DNA from: Dasypus novemcinctus
Lineage: Eukaryota > Chordata > Mammalia > Cingulata > Dasypodidae
Direction: 5' to 3'
DNA length: 64,000 bases
NCBI RefSeq assembly: GCF_030445035.2
Contig: NC_080702.1
Location: 23,943,652-24,007,651, forward strand
This document shows, in pieces, positions 48,538 to 62,089 of the stretch; the stretch's first letter is position 1; each line of letters opens with the position of its first letter. The notes below the pieces were generated by a model. That model worked only from the letters and a program-made list of their open reading frames with translations. It was not told the DNA's origin and searched no databases. A program made the position numbers and the translations under genes.

Positions 48538-50254
48538 GCATGTAAATTCTTCTCTTTTTCACTTTGTTCCTCCTATTCTATTTTCTTGTTGTTGGCTAAG
48601 TTCACATGTAGGAATATATTAGGGCCAGTGAAAACAAAAGGAGTAAGAAAAGAAAATGTATAATGGTACTATTGATAGTAAATGTTAACAGTGGAACCAT
48701 GTGAGATCTAGGAGAATGGATATTAGACTGATGTAAATTGTGTACATTTATAACAGTAAGTAAAGTAGAGTACCTATAATGAGACAATCAACTGAATATG
48801 GGGAAGAATATAGTATGAATTAAAAGGCCAATGACTTCAGGAGAGAGGTAAAGAGAAAGGAAGGCAATAATATAAAGAGTGAAGAAAAGACAGAAATCAG
48901 AACAAAGGTATTAGAAATAAAAATTCAGAAAAACTGGGAGCCAAACCAAGAGAGGTAAAATGTAAGACAAAAAATAAATGATGGAGGCTAGAAAGATGTA
49001 GAGGAAGGGGATAGTGTTGGTGGTCGAAATTAATACATACAGAAAAGTGGAAATGGAGGATATGAGGAAACACAGCAAATGTGAATCATTCCCTGCAGCA
49101 CTTAATATTTTTTAAAAAATTAAAAAAAGAAGAGAAAGGAAGAAAAAAAGGGGTAGGACAAAAAGGGGCAAAGCAAGCAAGAAAAAGAAAAAGAGGAAAA
49201 AAAAGAAGATAAGCAAGAATGAAAAGGCCTTGGGGGGATAAAGAGGAAGACAAACCAACAAGAAAACCCAAAGTTTCAAGCAAAGAATCTTCTTTGCAGT
49301 TAAATAAAATGCTTAGTAATCTGATGTTCCCCCTTTCACCCTTCCTCACTTCCTTCTCTCCCAGGGCAACAGAAAAGCTGCTTGAGGGGTCTGGTAGGAG
49401 ATTCAAGTGGGTCCTTGGTGAACCAGCTCGACACAGAAAACAATGACCCTTTATTTCCATGGAGAGAGCGCCCACACCTCACAAGGAACCCCAAATATGC
49501 TATTGGAAGCTTGAAAATCATGTCCTACTGTCCCTTTCCCTTAAGTGTGCTAGGGGAGGGCTAATTGATTTTCTGACTCCACCTTCTCACAGACCAAGTT
49601 TCCCATCCCCGGGCACTTAGATAAATGGGACTTTCTCAGCAGGTTCACCTCTCCTTTCTTCCCAGGCTCTCCCCAAACCAGCTGGTATGCTCCTCCAAAC
49701 TTAAAAAAAAATGGAGGAGTACCAGACAATTGAACCCATACTCACCTGGCCTCTTTGAGTCTCCCACCAAATCCCTCACACTCACACACAGAGTCAGTCC
49801 AAAACCAGAGAGCTAGGGTAATCACAGACCTCAGGGAGCACTGGATTTGGGAATGGGAAGTCTGTGATATGGCAGACTCAAAGTATGTGAGTCTGGGAAT
49901 GTGGGTTATGGGGCTTAGGGGATACGGACCTGGGAACCACATATCTGTGGAAGACAGGGCTTGGGAACACCACTGCACAACCAACAGTTTTTAGGGAACA
50001 TTGTGGCCACCAGCCCTAGGGGGAAGGTTCCCACCTTTCCACAATTTCTGACCTCCATTCCAGAAACCTAAAATTCTACCTCTAGCAAGCACAACTTCTT
50101 TCAGAGTCTCTGCAAATTGACATCCAGACACCTCCTGCCATGCAAGCCCCCAAAACAGCCCACTCCAGCAGGACTCCAACCCTACTCAACCATTTCTTTG
50201 CATTAGAGATTATGAGGTGCACTCACTCAGATGACATCTTGCCCCATCTCCCTC
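48538..50254 (-). promoter_or_regulatory. L1-C 5' UTR / internal promoter region
   Basis: About 1.7 kb, more GC-rich in its upstream part (49.4-50.25 kb) than the rest of the window. At the 5' tip the minus strand reads GAGATGGGGCAAGATGTCAT; CAAGATGTC (50233-50241) differs by one base from the CAAGATGGC YY1 site known at the start of primate L1s. A 129-codon sense-strand frame (49475-49086) and antisense frames (for example 49219-49446) occur; none is called a gene. Confidence 0.6.
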
Positions 50255-53200
50255 TTATACATTTTTTGGTGTAAGTTAACAAGTCCTATATCCATCATTA
50301 CATGGTCTTGTGGAGCACTTTCATTGTCCCCCAGTTGCCCTTCTTCCATTTACTCTATATCTCTCTCCCCCTTTCCTCAGGGCCCACAGTAATCAGTCTT
50401 CTCTATTTGAATGGCCAGATTTACAGAGACTTCCTTAACCAATTTGGAGCCACCAATTCTCTCAAGAGACACAATTCCTTCTGTTTGAGAACATCTGGTG
50501 TCCACAGGATATGGGTACACCTTCACACTCATTGTATGGGTCTCCACCCAATAATATAATGCACTATGACAAAGTGATCACTAACACACTACCTAGAAGC
50601 TTGCCCCTGTACCATAGGCATACCTTAAGCACATTAAATTTATAATTCTGCCTTATTATATTTTCTAAAGAGTTTTCTCAACATTATAGCTTCAACCATA
50701 TACCTGACAGTCTCCCATATTCAACTGTTCCCCCTAGCCCTCCCCTAATACCTTGGACCATCTGACCCATCCTCCCAACCTTAGCCCCCCTCAAGCCCAC
50801 AAAGCCCCACCCAAAGGTATCACTTTTCCCCCATCTTATCCCTTCCCTGTACATATACTTACCTGCATCTTATCATAGGCTTCACCCTTGTAGGCATGAG
50901 CTCATAACCTTCCTCTCCTCCCCCCCAAATTCCTTTAAGCCTATCTTCCAGTCTCTAGCTCACTAAGACAGCTTACTTTGCTTGTTTCATATCAGAGAGG
51001 CCATGTAGAATTTGTCTTGCAATGCCTAGCTTGCTTCACTCAATATAATGACCTCAGGATTCATCCATGTTATCCCATGTGCATGTACTGTATTCCTTTC
51101 TATAGCTGAGTAGTATTCTATTGTATGTATATACCATATTTTATTAATCCTTTCACTTGTTGATTGGCATTTGGGTTGATTCCAATTTGGCAATAGTGAA
51201 TGATGATGCTATGCATATTCGTGTTCAAATATCTGTTTGTGTCCTTGTTTTCAGGTCTTCTGGATATATACCCAGCAGTGGAATTGCTGTGTCTCATGGA
51301 AAATCTATAGCTAACATTTTAGAAACCAACAAACTGTCCTCAAGAATGGATCCTTGGCTATTGCCACCAGCAGTGGATGAATGTTCCTATTCCTTCACAT
51401 CCTCTCCAGCACTTGTAGTCTTCTGTTTTTTTCTTTTGATAGCCACTAGTCTTATGAGAGTAAGATGGTATCTCATTGTAGTTTTGATTTGTATGTCCCT
51501 AATAACTAGTGATTCTGAGCATTTTTTCATGTGCTTTTTAGCCATTTGTATTTCTTCTTTGGAGAAGTGTCTGTTCAAATCTTTCCACCATTTTTAAAAT
51601 GGTTTGTTTGTTTTTTTATTTTTGATATATAGGTGTTCCTTATATATGCAAGATAGGAGTCTCCTACTAGATATATGGTTACCAAATATCTTCTCCCATT
51701 GGGCAGGCTGTCTTTTGACTTTTTTGACAAACTCCTTTGAGGAGCAAAAGGATTTAAATTTGAGGAAGTCCCATTTATCTGTTTGTTCTTTTGCTGTTCA
51801 TACTTTGAGTGTGAAGTTCATGAAGCCATTTCCTATTACAAGTTCCTTTAGATGCTTCCCTACATTGTTTTCCAATGTCTTTATGGTCTTGGCTCTTACA
51901 TTTAGGTCTTTGATCCATATTGAGTTAATTTTTGTATGAGGTATGAGATGGTAATCCTCTTTCATTCTTTTACATATGGATATCCAGTTCTCTAGGCACC
52001 ATTTGTTGAATAGACCATTCTCTCCCAGTTGAGAGGGTTTGGTGGCTTTATCAAATATTTTATGACTATATATATGAGGATCTATATCAGAACTCTCAAT
52101 TCACTTCCATTGGCTTGTGTGTCTCTCCTTGTGCCAAAACCATGCTGTTTTCACCACTGTAGCTTTGTAGTATGTTTTGAAGTAAAGTAGTGTGATTCCT
52201 CCAATTTCATTTTTCTTTTTCAATATGTCTTTGGCTATTCAGGCCCTCTTTCCTTTCCAAATAAATTTCATAGTTAGTTATTCTAGTTCATTAAAGAATA
52301 CTGCATTGATTTTTATTGGGATTGCATTGAATCTGTAGATCAGTTTAGGTAGGATAGACATCTTAATAATATTTAGTTTTTCTATCCTTGAACAGGGAAT
52401 ATTCTTCCATTTATTTAGATCTTCTTTGATTTCCCTGAACAGTGTTGTATAGTTTTCTGTGTATAAGTCTTTTACCTCTTAAGTTAAATTTTCCTAGGTA
52501 TTTGATTTTTTAAAAATTTATTATTGTAAATGATATTTGTTTCTTGATTTCCTACTGAGATTGCTCATCATCAGTGTACAGAATGCTACTGATTTTTATG
52601 CATTTATCTTATAACATGTGACTTTTCTGAATTCATTTATAAGTTCTAGAAGCTGCTAATTGTGAAATTTTGAACTCTTCCTTTCTTATTTGGATCCCTT
52701 TTATATCTGGTTCTTGCCTCAGTGCTTGATCAAGATCTTCTATCACAATGTTAAATAGAAGGCATATTTGTGGGCATCCTTGTATTATTTCTGATTTCAG
52801 AGGGAAATATTTTAGAATTTCATCATTTTAAATGATGTTAGCTGTGGGTTTTTCATACATACCCTTTATCATGTTCAGAAAGTTTGCTTCTATTCCTATC
52901 TTTTGCGTTGTTGTTATCAAGAAAGTGTGCAGTATTTTATTGCATTTTCTTACATTGAACCATCCTTACATATCAGGAAGGAAACCCACTTGGTCATATT
53001 ATATAATTTCTTTAAAATGTTGTTGAGTACAATTAGCAAGTATTTTGTTGAGGATTTTCACATTTAGGTTCATTAGAAAGATTGGTCGGTAATTTTCCTT
53101 TTTGTAGTGTCTTTGTTTCACTTTGGTATTAGGGGAATGTTGGCATCATAAAAATAGTTAGGCCATTTTTCTTCTCTTTTGACTTTTTGGAAGAGTTTAA

Positions 53201-53455
53201 GCAAGATTCATGTTAGTTCTTTCTACAATATTTAGTAGAATTCACCTGAATTCACCTGGGCTATCTGGCCCAGGTCTCTTACTTGTTGGGAACTTTTTAA
53301 TGACTGGTTCTATCTCAGTACTTGTGATTGGTTTGTTGAGATCTTTGATTTCTTCTTTTGTTAATGTAGGCTTCTTATGTGTTTTTAGTTATTTGTCAAT
53401 TTCCTTTAAATTGTCTTTCTTATTGAAATATTTTTTTTTCAAAGTATCCTCTTTC
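50255..53455 (-). mobile_element. L1-B, proximal 3' UTR and 3' half of ORF2, minus strand
   Basis: Continues L1-B across L1-C: proximal 3' UTR 50255-50960, then ORF2 C terminus and RT to 53455. Deletions remove the FADDM box (near 52655) and the AFDKI region (near 52935) found in L1-C. At about 53455 the L1 reverses strand. Confidence 0.8.
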
Positions 53456-53569
53456 ATACTTGTTCTGGAAGTTGATCTGGGGAGACTGCAACAGAATTAG
53501 GGCTTGGTGAAGGGAACTTAGCCAACAACAAGGAAATAGAATAAGGAGAACAAAGTGACAAAGAGAAGA

Positions 53570-54622
53570 ATTAACATGCACAAAAAAACAACAACTAATT
53601 AAACCTCAAGATGAAGAAGCCAATCAATTGAATAAACCCAACAGGATAAAATTGTGAACAGAGCAACAAAAAACTACAGAACACTCCAATAATCAGGATA
53701 ACAGGGCCTAATCTAATGAACAAAAAAACAGAAAGAAGAGTAGAACATTGAACAACTAATTAAAGCTCTCAAAACAAGGATCATGGACCAATTTAATGAA
53801 GTGAAGTAAGAGATTAAGCATATTAAGAAAACACTTGGAGAGCATACAGAAAAAATTGTAATCATATGCAAAAAGGTAACAGATATGATGTGGATCAACA
53901 GCACAATCCAAGAAATAAAAAAATGCACTCTCAGCACATAGCAGCAGATTTGAAGAGGCAGAGGAAAGAATTAGTGATGTGGAAGACAATACATCTGAAA
54001 CCAAGCAGATAATAGAACTGATTGATAAAAAGATAGAAAAAATCCAGTAGAGACTTAAGGACTTGAATGACAATGCAAAATGCACAAACATGAATTATAG
54101 GCAATCCAGAAGGAGAAGGGAAGGGAAAGGGGACAGAAGAGCTGTTGGAGGAAATAATGGTTGAAAACTTCCCATACCTATTGAGGGAGATATCTGTACA
54201 TGACCAGGAAGCAAAATGCTCCTCAAGAAGCGTAAATCCGAACAGGCCTACTCCAAGACATATACCTGCGAAATTATCCAATATGCAAGACAAAGATAAA
54301 ATACTAAAATCAGTAAGAGAAAAGAGAACAATCACATCCAAGGGAGTCTCCAAAAGATAAGGTGCTGATTTCTCATCTGAAGCCATGGAGGCAAGAAGGC
54401 AGTGGTATGATATAGTCAAGGTACTAAAAAAGTGAATTTACAACCAAGAATCTTCTATCCAGCTAAACTAGCCTTCAAAAACGATGGCGAGTTCAAAATA
54501 TCCACAGATAAACAGAAACTAAGAGAGTATGCCAACAAGACTCCTACCCTTCAAGAAATACTAAAGGGAGTTCTGCAGGAGGAAAATAAAAAACAAGGGA
54601 GACAGAGTTGGAGGAGAGTGTA
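53570..54622 (+). pseudogene. L1-B ORF1 remnant
   Basis: C-terminal domain recognisable at 54432-54620 (QPRIFYPAKLAFKNDGEF, KLREYANKTPTLQEILKGV), the conserved end of L1 ORF1p. The N-terminal coiled-coil part is interrupted by stops. Confidence 0.75.
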
Positions 54623-54689
54623 AAATGAGAAAAAGAGAAAAAAATCAAACAACATATGACAAACACAAATCCAAAGAAAATACAGCTAA

Positions 54690-55905
54690 TATAAGTAATT
54701 CCTTGAAAGTAATGCCACTGAATGTCAATGGATTAAACTCACCTATTAAGAGACACGGATTGGAAGATTGGATAAGGAAGTATGACCTATCTATATGCTG
54801 TATACAAGAAACACATCTTAGACCTAGGGATTCAAGGAGATTGAAAGTGAATGGCTGGAAAACAATTTTACAGGCAAACAATAACCAAAAATGTCATGAG
54901 TAGTTATATTAATATCAGACAAAATAGACTTTAAATGCAAAACTATTGTGAGAGTCAAAAATGGATGCTACATATTAGTCAAAGGGATAATCTTTCAAGA
55001 AGAAAGGAAAATCACAAATATTTGTGCCCCAAACAAGGATGCCTCCAATTACATGAGGCCAACACTGGAGAAAATAAGGGAAGGAATAGATGTCTCTATA
55101 ATTATAGTGGGGGACTTTAACACAACACTATCACCATTGGACTGAACATCTCAAAAGAGAATCAATAAAGAAAAAAAAAGACTTTGAGCAATATATTAGA
55201 GGAGCTGGATCTAATAGACATATACAGAACATTCACCCAAATACAGCAGGTTGTACATTCTTCTCAAGTACACAGGGATCATTCTCCAAGATAGACCACA
55301 TTCTAGGCCACAAAGAAAGTCTCAGTGAATTCAGAAAGATTGAAATCATGCAAAATAATTTCTCTAACCACAGTGGAATGAAGCTGGAAATTTGCAAGGG
55401 CCAGAGACCCAGATTTAGCACCAAGATTTGGAAGTAAACAACAGACTTAGAAAATCAATGGGTTGAGGAGGAAATCTCAGTAGAAATGAGTAACTACCTT
55501 GAAACTAATGAAAATGATAACACAGCATATCAAAACTTACAGAATGCAGCAAAAGATGTACTGAGAGGGAAATTCATAGCCTTAAATTCATAGATCAAAA
55601 TAGAAGAAAGTGCTGAAATTGAAGAACTAACTGCACAATTGGAGGAATTAGTTAAAAAACAACAAACTAACCCCAAAGAAAAATAAATAAATAATAACTA
55701 TCAGAGCAGAACTAAATGAAATAGAAAATAAGAATATGCTCAAAAAACAAAACAAAACAAAGAGCTGAGTTTTTGAGAAGATCGATAAAATTGACAAACC
55801 CCTAGCTAGACTAACAAAGATAAAAAGAGGGAAGATGCAAATATACAAAATAAGAAATGAGGCAGGGAATATCACCACTGAACCCACTGAAGTAAAAACT
55901 ATTAT
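54690..55905 (+). pseudogene. L1-B ORF2 endonuclease remnant
   Basis: Apurinic-type endonuclease motifs: LNVNGLNSPIKRHGLEDWI, CCIQETHL with catalytic Glu, NGWKTILQANNNQK, and GDFNTTLSPLD at about 55109-55141 with the catalytic Asp/Asn pair. The terminal SDH motif appears as SNH near 55365. A stop at 54901 and frameshifts break it. Confidence 0.8.
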
Positions 55906-56743
55906 ATTACAGATTTTTAAATAATTATAAAGCAATTTTTAATAAATTATTTTTTGAAACTGTGATGCAAAAAATTCTTGCAGAAACTCTTCCACATCTT
56001 TATTATCTAAAAGTGACATCAACAGTAAATTTTTATTGATATTTATAATTAAGTCAAACATGGTATCCTTTTGAGTTGTTACCCAGAATTTTTATGTATT
56101 TTTCTTAGTGAATCTTTTTCAGTTCCAAAATTTGAGATTTTTCCATATTGTTGCTTTCCATTCAGCCTATTCATTATACATTAACTTCTGTGAGCAATAA
56201 ATTTTTATTTCCTTATAAATACAATGCTCCCCTCATGGATTATGTCTTTGTCTGTATGATATAAGAGTATTCCACCCCCTGAAAATATTCTTTTATTCCT
56301 AAAATGTCATTCTTTCATTTGCATTTATAAAATTGAATATTTTTTGTTGCATGTTATGCAGTAGCATTCTGATACTACATGTTTTGGGTTAAATTCATGT
56401 GTCTGCTTGGCTAGTTTATGGTGTTCAGTTGTTTGGTCAAACAACTACTGGCCTGATTGTTACTATTAGGGTATTTCATAGTTAAATTTAAATCATTAGT
56501 CAGCTGATTGTTTCAATCTCTTATTACACTCCAGTTAACACAAGAGATTGACTTCAGGATTAAGTGGATTTTGGTAGAGTTGAATTAATGCACATCAGTG
56601 ATAGCATTTCCTTTCCTCTTCCTTGTATTATCATATATGTATATAAATATTTTCTCATTTCTTAATGACTTGCCAACAGTTCATTCATTTTCAAAAGTAT
56701 TTTCTTTAGAAATTTTTTCTTTAGAATTATTTGTATATTTTTT

Positions 56744-56966
56744 GTATTTATTTATTTTAGTGTTACATTAAAAAAAATGAGGTCCCCATATAGCCCCCAC
56801 CCCCCTCACCCCATTCCTCCTACATCAACAACCTCTTTCATCATCATGGCACTTTCATTGCATTTGGTGAATACATTTTGGAGCACTCCAGCACCACATG
56901 GATAGTGGTTTACATTGTAGTTTACACTTTTCCCCAGTCCACCCAGTGGGCCATGGCAGGACATAC
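56744..56966 (-). mobile_element. 5'-truncated LINE-1 3' fragment private to copy B
   Basis: About 220 bp of L1 3' terminus; flanks ttgtatatttttt (56731-56743) and ttgtataatttttt (56967-56980). Copy A is continuous at the matching place (near 16730). Confidence 0.85.
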
Positions 56967-57033
56967 TTGTATAATTTTTTAAAACTTGAAAGGTCAGCAC
57001 TTATTTTCATTCCTTTTTATGCATTAATAAAAG

Positions 57034-57034
57034 C

Positions 57035-57078
<44 letters not shown>

Positions 57079-57079
57079 A
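57034..57079. repeat. (TA)n(CA)n microsatellite
   Basis: tatata run followed by cacaca run; not present at the matching place in copy A. Confidence 0.95.
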
Positions 57080-59999
57080 GTTAAGTTAGGCTGATAATTT
57101 CTTAAAAATATATAATTCCAATTATACCTGAGAATGTTTACATTTATGAAGCTATTGAATTTTGCCTATTTCTTCTTTTTCTCTGTTACAATTTTTTTTT
57201 ACAATATGATCATGGAATATAATTTCTATAATGACTAATTTAGGATTTTAGTAAGTGTTCTATGTTATTGTTTCAAGTAGGATCCTTTCATCTGAGAGAA
57301 TATAAAGTACAACAAAAGGTAGCTTCCTTATGGGACATTTGTTGACCCATATAAACAGAACTCACAAATTAGATATAATTCTATTGGATTCAGTCCTGTG
57401 GGTAAGACTCAATTTCTCTATAATTCCCTTGGTTCTTTCTTCTACCTTGCACCAGTTCTATTTTCAAGCTGATGAGAAGTTGGTCCTGCAAATTATCCCT
57501 GACTTCCATTCTTATCCCACTCCTCCCAATCTTTTCCCCACCCAGAAATCAGAACATGTATTTCAAAACTTGTCAGACCATGTTACTTTTCCTCGTACAT
57601 CTTCCAAAATAGCTTCCTAAGTTACTCAACATATAACCCAAGAAGGTAAAGTGCTCGTGCTATCCCAAAAGACTTTTCTGCCTCATCTTCTCCCACTTTT
57701 CATTCACTTTGCAGGAAAATAAACTGGAGTCTTGAGGTCTCCAAGCCTTGCAACTGGAGAATTGGCACCTTATCCTTCTGCACTTCTTCTTTGGGTCCAC
57801 ATGAGTCACTCTCTAGCTTTCTTGAAGTCCCTACTTACCACATAATCTTCCCTGGAAGTGTAATGAGAACTTATCTTCTGTTTGTTTAATTGGATGTACA
57901 GCAATTTATTAAGTATCTATTTGCTAATTGTTGGTTTCGCTTTAATCAAATTTAAGCCTCTGAGAATGGCACATTATTTTGTTCACTTACATATTTCTAA
58001 AACCCAAAACAATAAATGGTATATGTAATAAAATGAATAAACATTTATTGAATTCATTAGTGTAGCATTTGTGCATCTCATCTCACATATAAGAACATGA
58101 AAGGAAGAGTATGATTTCTGGAACACATCTCAGTCAGGAGCACAATCTTTCCTTCCTTTTGCTTTCTTCTCCTCTTGCTCTTCCTTTTCCTCCCCCCTCC
58201 CTCTCTCTACGGTTTGGTTGTGCAGGTTTTTAAAAAATTCTCCAGCAACTTAATCTATTTTACATTAACTTTGATTTGCTCCATTTGAAAGACAATCTTT
58301 GGTAAGGAAGGCTCTAATTACCTAAGGCAAATTAGACATGACTTGTGATTAGTGTTTCAGTTAATTTTTATCTGAGGTACCAGAAGGGTTGAAATCTGGA
58401 CCAAACTGGAAATACTTTAGGAGGAAGAAAAGTAGAATGAATGTTGGATATTGAAACAGTGGTTACTTTAGTCAGCCCAACTCAGTGTCAATTTTATGTT
58501 TAATTTTAAATAGCAATGAAAGTAATATTCATCAAGGACTTTCAGACATTGTATTTTTTGTCTTTGATTTTTCAAATGACAAATTTTTGTGACTGAGATA
58601 ATAAGAACGTTTATATTGTTCTTAGCAACACTTGCTTCTTTTAGTAACAATGCTAAATTTATTGAATATTTGTGTGCATAATAGAGTGGCAAAAGTGGCA
58701 TGATCTCCATATATCATATAAGAAAGCTTTCTTCCTCTTACTTTTTCTATATGTTTTGTGGGTACAGTGTTTGGAGAGCTGCTGAGAGAAATATATCATA
58801 TGCTGGTTTGCAACTTTACTGTAGAATATTTTTTGTGCGTCTGGCTCATATTTAACCCTGCCTTAGTGAGGTCAGTCGAGTGCTGTATAACAAGAGTGCA
58901 ATAACATCTTCACATGGAAGTAGAGGTCATGTAATGGGTGTAATCTGGTCATGTTTTCCAGGTGACTTTTTTTTCTCTTTTTAAGGGCTAAAGTTTTATT
59001 TTGATATGTTTTAGTTTCACAGAAAATTTACAAGACTAGAACAAGGAGGTAAATGTTTACATTTTCTTTATGTATATACATACATATTATTTCTGAACAA
59101 TTTTAGAGTCACTAAATAATTCATTGTGAATTTCCTAAGATCAATATTCATTTATGATACAAAGTGAATTTTTTGGAAACTTACCATTGATACAATGCTA
59201 TTTTCTAATCTAGAGTTCATATTCAAATTTTATTAATTATCTTACTATAATGTAGTTATTTTTCCTGTTGTAGTATAAAATTCAGGAGAATGCATTGTTA
59301 TTGCCATGTATATTTAGTCCCCTTTTAACTGCCAGCTTCTCAGAATTTTTTGCCTTTCTTTACATTGGATTTTCTTGGAATGGTATAGGCTAGTTATTTT
59401 ATAAAAGGTTCCTCAATTTATATTTGTCTGGTGTTTCCTACTGATTAGATTTAAACATTCGGGGAGGAATATCATAGAAGCAATTTTTTATATGAGTGCA
59501 TTATATCAGGGAAGATATAATGTTGATTTGTCCCAATATTAGTGATTCTAATTATAATTATTTGTTTAGGTGATGTTCATCAGGGTTTTCGACTGAGAAG
59601 TTATATAAACTTACTATTTTCCCTTTTTAAATAATAAATAATTTGTGGGGAGAAACTTTAAGACTATGTAAATATCTTGTTCCATACCATACTTCTATCT
59701 TCCTTCAGTATTTACTCATCTATTTATTAATTGTATGCAAGAAAGAGATTTCCCCTTTCTTCCATGTACTAATATACTCAATCATTTTTTGTCAATTAGG
59801 ACCACCATTTTCATTTTATTTAGTAACTGCTATTATTATTATTTTGTCTAAAATTCAGTCATTAGGAGCTATTTCAGCTTATCTCCTATGCCTTTTAGAT
59901 AAAACCCCCTCAACATTTCAGAACTTACTTTTTGTTACAATGAGATATCGCAGACTCATCTTATACTTTATTTTTTCAGTCCTAGAATCAGTATTTTAT

Positions 60000-60115
60000 T
60001 TTATTTTTATTTTTAAAGAAACTTGAGATTAAATAAATTTTATATAAAAGTGTAGGGAATCCTCATATGCCTCAAGACTTTCCTACACTTTCCCATATTA
60101 ACAACATCCCTAATC
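60000..60115 (-). mobile_element. Older-type LINE-1 3' terminus, private to copy B
   Basis: 'cacattaacaacatccct'-type end preceded by A-rich tail; flanks 'cagtattttat' and 'cagtgttttat' look like a duplication. Copy A is continuous near 20715. Confidence 0.65.
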
Positions 60116-60467
60116 AGTGTTTTATCCAAAGAGCTTTGGTTCATTTTAGTAGGGAATGATATATAGAAATAAAAATCTGTACATTAGGTTTGTTCATTGC
60201 TACCAGCGTATCAATGCTTCTAGGCCCTCTCAGAGGAGAGATACGTCTCTATCTATCTCTATCATCTATATTTATGTTTCATCTGATTATCTTTATCATT
60301 ACTATCATCTATATACACATATATCCATATCTACATATACACATATACTTATATATATATTTAATTTTATACAAGCACCCTATTTATTTATACATCTATA
60401 CATATATCTAATTTAAAAGGTCATATTTACACCTATATTTTCTAATCCAACATTTAGAATATATTAC

Positions 60468-61040
60468 TGTATTTGTCTGCCAAAGGGGTGCTGATACAAA
60501 AATACCAGAAATTGGTTGGTTTTTATAAAGGGTATTTATTTTTGGTAAGATCTTACAAATACCAGGCCATAAAGCGTAAGTTATGTCCCTCACTGAAGTC
60601 TAGTTTCATGTGTTGGAGCAAGATGGCTGCCAATGGCTGCAAGGGTTCAGGCCTCCTGGGTTTCTCCCTTCCAGGTTCTTGCTTCTCTTTGGGCTCAAGG
60701 TTCCTTTCTTCCCCGGGTTCATCTCTTCCTGGGGCTGGCTTCTCTTTCCTCTGTGAGCTTACTTTCCAGGGCTCCAGCTTAAAGCTTCAGCATCAAACTC
60801 CTACATCAAAACTTCAATGCCAAAACCCTCAACTCTGTCTTTTGTCAAGCCTTTTATCTGTGAGACCCACCCACCAATGGTGTGGGGACTCAATGCCCTA
60901 CTGGCCCAAGAGGTTTACATAATTACTTAATCAAGTAAATCTATAAATCCAATATAATCTAATATGCCCAGAGAAGATCAGTTTACAAACATAATCCGAT
61001 ATTTCTTTTTGGAATTCATCAATAATATCAAATTGCTACA
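60468..61040 (-). repeat. Solo LTR, MaLR-like, minus orientation (copy B)
   Basis: TG...CA LTR on the minus strand, close to the 3.05- and 6.13-kb LTRs but longer, with a central GAAGAGA-rich part. Perfect 5-bp duplication attac at 60463-60467 and 61041-61045. Occupies the same site as the plus-oriented LTR in copy A. Confidence 0.9.
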
Positions 61041-61269
61041 ATTACTTATCCTTTTACATATATTTGTGACTGCCTTTTCCATTGTGAAGGACTTTGTTCT
61101 CAATATGCATAATATATTTAGTAACTGTATCGAGCACAGAATACACAAAATTAGTTCAGAATTGCTCACCTATGACACTGACAAAAACAAAACTAATAAA
61201 TGAGTTTACTGTTTTTTTCTAATTCATTTGCTGCTCATGAAAAATGAACATATACTGCATATTATTTAT

Positions 61270-61616
61270 TTAATGTTTGGTAACAAACCATCCCAAAATG
61301 CAGTAACTTAAAACAGCAGTAATCTCTTATTTTCTCTCAAGATTTTTCTGATTCAGGAATTCAGAGGGTTGATTGGGTAGTTTTGGTTCCACATGTCATG
61401 AAATCTCAATCAGATATTTGCTGAGTATGCAGTCCTCTGAGACTTAACTGGACTGGATGATGCACTTCAAGATGTCTAATCCATGTGGCTATTAATAAAA
61501 GGCATCATTATTCTACATATGAGCCTCTCCACAGACCACGTGAGCATCCTCATGGCATGGGGCCTGATTTCCTCCAAAGAAATTGATCCAAGAGATCAAG
61601 GTAGTAGTTACAATCC
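61270..61616. repeat. Ancient LTR-like repeat (copy B)
   Basis: Counterpart of 21950-22365; resumes after an insertion at about 61910-61990. Confidence 0.6.
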
Positions 61617-61860
61617 CTTTTTAAATTAATTGATTTTTTTTTTATTTTTAAAGAAGCTTTACCTTACATAAATATTAAATAAAAATATAGGGGATCCACG
61701 AATTTCCCACTCCCTTTCCCTCACGCACTTTTCCACATTAACAACATTTTTCATTAGTATGGTATATTTGTTACAATTGATGAACCAATATTAAAACATT
61801 GCTACTAACCATGGAAATTAACTTATATTATTTTATATCACCCTGTACAATTAAACCTAA
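61617..61860 (-). mobile_element. Older-type LINE-1 3' fragment, private to copy B
   Basis: A-rich tail at the low end, 'cacattaacaacatttttca' and 'aacattgctactaaccatgg' blocks. Absent from copy A near 22250. Confidence 0.7.
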
Positions 61861-62089
61861 CCTTGAAATGTTACATGAAAATACTTGCACCATATTCTTT
61901 GATCACCAAAGTTAGCCCTGATTCAGCGAGGGAGAGATTAGTAGGTAAGAATAATTGGAGACCAGAGACCATATAGTGAGAACAAAAATCCTAAGAGTAC
62001 AATCAGATGCATTTTAACCTATGAATATATCTATAATAACCAAGCCCTTATCAAGCTACAATATATCTATTTTACTCTAGAATGTTGAC

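Larger units (their letters stand above)
40670..50254 (-). mobile_element. L1-C: full-length LINE-1, about 9.6 kb, minus strand
   Basis: Ordered on the minus strand: 5' UTR (50254-48538), ORF1 (48537-47469), ORF2 (47408-43605), 3' UTR (43604-40670). It is inserted in the 3' UTR of another minus-strand L1 (L1-B); flanks 'atacacttttttac' at about 40656 and 'atacattttttgg' at about 50257 look like a decayed target-site duplication. All coding parts are broken by stops and frameshifts. Confidence 0.8.
53470..55905 (+). mobile_element. L1-B, inverted 5' segment (5' UTR end, ORF1, ORF2 endonuclease)
   Basis: Plus-strand L1 from the last bit of 5' UTR ('gaacttagccaacaacaagg', near 53510) through ORF1 and the endonuclease half of ORF2. 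It ends at 'gaagtaaaaactattat', the L1 position where the minus segment at 53455 begins. This is the product expected of twin priming on a minus-strand insertion. Confidence 0.85.

Noticed and set aside
49086..49475. 129-codon minus frame in the L1-C 5' UTR, and antisense frames nearby
   Set aside because: Hydrophobic low-complexity reading of a purine/pyrimidine-biased 5' UTR. The primate ORF0 is antisense, whereas this one is sense. No support for coding.
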